From Thermoplasmata archaeon (GTDB taxonomy: Archaea; Thermoplasmatota; Thermoplasmata; Lutacidiplasmatales; UBA184), in contig JASHYY010000079.1 in assembly GCA_030042815.1 (NCBI GenBank), positions 1 to 6,858 of the forward strand: 6,858 bases of DNA, in the 5' to 3' direction. Made by a program: the position numbers and the translations under genes. The notes below the pieces were generated by a model. That model saw only the letters and a list, made by a program, of their open reading frames with translations. It was not told where the DNA came from and ran no database searches. Of the stretch, positions 5,456 to 6,858 are shown piece after piece (the first letter of the stretch is position 1; every line of letters starts with the position of its first letter).

Positions 5456-5995
5456 GTGCGCGGTCTTCTGATCGGCCGGTTCCAGCCGTTCCACCTCGGC
5501 CATCTCGCCGTCGTCCGCGAGATCCGGAGCTCGCGCCCCGACGCCCCGCTGCTCGTGGGGATCGGGAGCGCCGAGGAGTCGTTCACGTGGCAGAACCCGT
5601 TCACCGCCGGCGAGCGGTTCGAGATGATCCAGCGGGCGCTCGCGGAGGCGAAGGTCGGGGGCGTCGAGGTCGTGCCGATCGCCGACATTCAACGCCATGC
5701 GCTGTGGGTCCGCTACCTCGAGGGGCTCCTCCCCCCGTTCGACCGGGTCTACACGAACAATCCGCTGACCCGCCTGCTCTTCGAGCGCGCCGGGTACACC
5801 GTCGAGTTGCCGAAGCTCGTCGATCGGCGGAGGTACGAGGGAGTGCGGATCCGCGAGCGAATCGCGGCCGGCCGCGGCTGGGCGGAACTCCTCCCGCCGG
5901 CCGTCGCTCGGTACCTCGGCTCGGTGGATGCGAGCTCGCGCCTGCGCATCCTTCGAGCGGGGGGTGCCCGCCCCACGAGGGGGCGGGCGCGATGA
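5456..5995 (+). CDS. nadM: nicotinamide-nucleotide (NMN) adenylyltransferase, archaeal type
   Basis: This 179-residue protein joins NMN and ATP to make NAD and diphosphate, the last step common to the NAD routes, in the cytoplasm. The nucleotidyltransferase fold begins at once with RGLLIGRFQPFHLGH, which holds the HxGH motif at His13-His16. SAEESFTWQNPFTAGER (38-54) and YTNNPLTRLLF (99-109) are hallmarks of the archaeal NadM family. YEGVRIRERIAAGRGW (127-142) occupies the place of the ISSTxxR ATP-binding motif. The GTG at 5456 puts the first beta strand exactly at the N-terminus, as in other NadM proteins. No clear Shine-Dalgarno precedes it, so translation may depend on the gene 13 nt upstream. 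The last dozen residues (GGARPTRGRAR) are Arg/Gly-rich and are encoded by a strong hairpin; they look like a dispensable tail. Archaeal NadM usually has about 165-185 residues, which fits. Confidence 0.95.
   Translation: MRGLLIGRFQPFHLGHLAVVREIRSSRPDAPLLVGIGSAEESFTWQNPFTAGERFEMIQRALAEAKVGGVEVVPIADIQRHALWVRYLEGLLPPFDRVYTNNPLTRLLFERAGYTVELPKLVDRRRYEGVRIRERIAAGRGWAELLPPAVARYLGSVDASSRLRILRAGGARPTRGRAR
5964..5990 (+). other. GC-rich hairpin at the nadM / PLP-enzyme junction
   Basis: GCCCGCCCC (5966-5974), a five-base loop ACGAG, and GGGGCGGGC (5980-5988) form a perfect 9-bp stem, extendable to 11 bp with one G-U pair (5965/5989) and one G-C pair (5964/5990). The structure ends one base before the ATG at 5992. 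It covers the only purine-rich candidate ribosome binding site of that gene (GAGGGGG, 5977-5983), so the start may open only when ribosomes translate the end of nadM. No T-run follows, so a terminator role is unlikely. Confidence 0.6.
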
Positions 5996-6858
5996 GCGCC
6001 GCCGACACCGCTCCCGACCGGCCGAAGCGACGTGACCGCTTCGAACCGCTCCCCGCGTGGGTGGGCCCTTCGACGCGGGTCGTCCACGCGGGCCGCCGAC
6101 CCGAGCTCAACGCGGGGGCCGTGGTCGGTCCGATCTACCAGACGTCCACCTTCCACTGGCCCGCCGAGCATTCGGAGTCGGCCCACACGACCCGGGCGTA
6201 TCTGTACACGCGCGGCGACAATCCGTCGACCGAAGCGCCGGTCGAGGTCGTGCGCGAGCTCGAGGGAGCCGAATCCGGTCGACTCTTCGCTTCGGGCATG
6301 GGCGCCCTGACCTCGACGATCCTCTCCCTCGTGCGGAAGGGCGACTCGCTCGTGGCGCTCGAGAGCCTGTACGGGGGAACGACCGAACTTTTGACGGAGC
6401 TCTTGCCCCGATTCGGGGTCACGGTCCGGGAGGTCTCGGACGACGCGGCGCGAGTACCCGAGGACGCGGTCCCGCCGGGGACCCGATTGGTCCTGGTCGA
6501 GAGCCCGACGAACCCGACCCTCCGAGTCCACGACCTCGCCCGCTGGGCGGCGGCGGCGGACCGGGCCGGGGCCGTGCTCCTCGTCGACAACACCTTCGCG
6601 ACGCCCCTCAACCAGAATCCGATCGCCCTCGGGGCCGACCTGGTCGTCCACAGCGCGACCAAGTACCTCGCGGGCCACTCCGACCTCGTCGCCGGCGTCG
6701 TGGTCGGCGCCGAGCGCCTCGTCGAACGGATCGACGCGAGGCTCTACCTCGGAGCGACCGTCGACCCGTTCGCGGCGTTCCTGCTCGAGCGGGGCCTGAA
6801 GACGCTGCCGATCCGCGTCGCGCGTCAGAACGAGAACGGCCGGCGCGTGGCCGAGGCC
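5992..6858 (+). CDS. Cys/Met-metabolism PLP-dependent enzyme (cystathionine gamma-synthase / gamma-lyase / sulfhydrylase family), 3' end outside the window
   Basis: The visible 289 codons are open to the right edge; the family is normally 380-430 residues, so about a quarter is missing. It is a fold-type I PLP enzyme acting on cysteine, homocysteine, cystathionine or O-acyl-homoserine. Residues 1-24 are a charged lead (DTAPDRPKRRDRFEP); the domain starts at STRVVHAG (27-34). Then come YQTSTF (49-54), YTRGDNPS (72-79) with the phosphate-contacting Tyr72 and Arg74 of the neighbouring subunit, SGMGA (101-105), Tyr127 in LYGGT which stacks on PLP, VESPTNPTLRV (169-179), Asp199 in VDNTFATP which binds the pyridine nitrogen, and the PLP lysine Lys224 in SATKYLAGHSDLVAG. 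The ATG at 5992 overlaps the nadM stop by four bases (ATGA). Subfamily cannot be settled without the C-terminus, which carries part of the substrate site. The lyase and synthase readings are equally possible. Confidence 0.93.
   Translation, partial: MSAADTAPDRPKRRDRFEPLPAWVGPSTRVVHAGRRPELNAGAVVGPIYQTSTFHWPAEHSESAHTTRAYLYTRGDNPSTEAPVEVVRELEGAESGRLFASGMGALTSTILSLVRKGDSLVALESLYGGTTELLTELLPRFGVTVREVSDDAARVPEDAVPPGTRLVLVESPTNPTLRVHDLARWAAAADRAGAVLLVDNTFATPLNQNPIALGADLVVHSATKYLAGHSDLVAGVVVGAERLVERIDARLYLGATVDPFAAFLLERGLKTLPIRVARQNENGRRVAEA

Noticed and set aside
5014..5688. Minus-strand open frame opposite the end of lonB, the small cysteine protein and nadM
   Set aside because: It overlaps three well-packed plus-strand genes and shows no recognisable domain.
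5749..6678. Long minus-strand open frame opposite nadM and the PLP enzyme
   Set aside because: It is an Arg/Gly/Val-rich shadow; the plus strand there encodes two enzymes with intact catalytic motifs.
1..6858. CRISPR arrays, tRNA or rRNA genes, insertion sequences
   Set aside because: No regularly spaced repeats, no cloverleaf with a TTCGA-type T-loop, no transposase signature and no terminal repeats were seen on either strand.

Overview
The window reads as a chromosomal segment of a high-GC archaeon, most probably an uncultivated member of the Thermoplasmatota. The evidence is the type of genes present: a membrane-anchored archaeal LonB protease, an archaeal NadM-type NMN adenylyltransferase, and, at the extreme left edge on the minus strand, the first codons of a proteasome alpha subunit whose N-terminus (MQPGQMAYDRA) closely resembles the one I recall for Thermoplasma PsmA. 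TATA-like boxes stand about 25-30 nt before predicted transcript starts, including an apparently leaderless one. GC content is very high with strong G/C third-position bias, so long shadow ORFs occur in almost every frame. Assignment below phylum level is not possible from sequence reading alone.

Layout, left to right. Positions 1-42 (minus) are the start of psmA, running off the window. It diverges from a PaaI-type hotdog thioesterase (231-752, plus). A TATA-like box then precedes an archaeal radical SAM protein of unknown function (808-1950, plus). Convergent with it is a minus-strand pair: folD (2120-3010) followed, through a GTGA overlap, by a small four-cysteine protein (1761-2123) whose tail runs antisense into the end of the radical SAM gene.

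The 180-nt folD/lonB divergent spacer (3011-3190) has a TATA-like box on each side and, between them, a perfect 10+3+10 bp palindrome that is a good operator candidate. To the right is a tightly packed plus-strand cluster: lonB (3191-5212), a second small four-cysteine protein (5209-5442, GTGA overlap), nadM (5456-5995), and a Cys/Met-metabolism PLP enzyme (5992 to the window edge, ATGA overlap, with a strong hairpin just before its start).

Functionally this is mostly housekeeping: protein quality control (proteasome alpha subunit, LonB), one-carbon metabolism through tetrahydrofolate (FolD), NAD synthesis (NadM) and sulfur amino acid metabolism. The least understood parts are the radical SAM protein, the two small cysteine-rich proteins that are each coupled by GTGA to a well-known enzyme, the FolD active-site substitutions and the palindrome. 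I see no CRISPR array, mobile element, rRNA or tRNA, and no clear sign of horizontal transfer.
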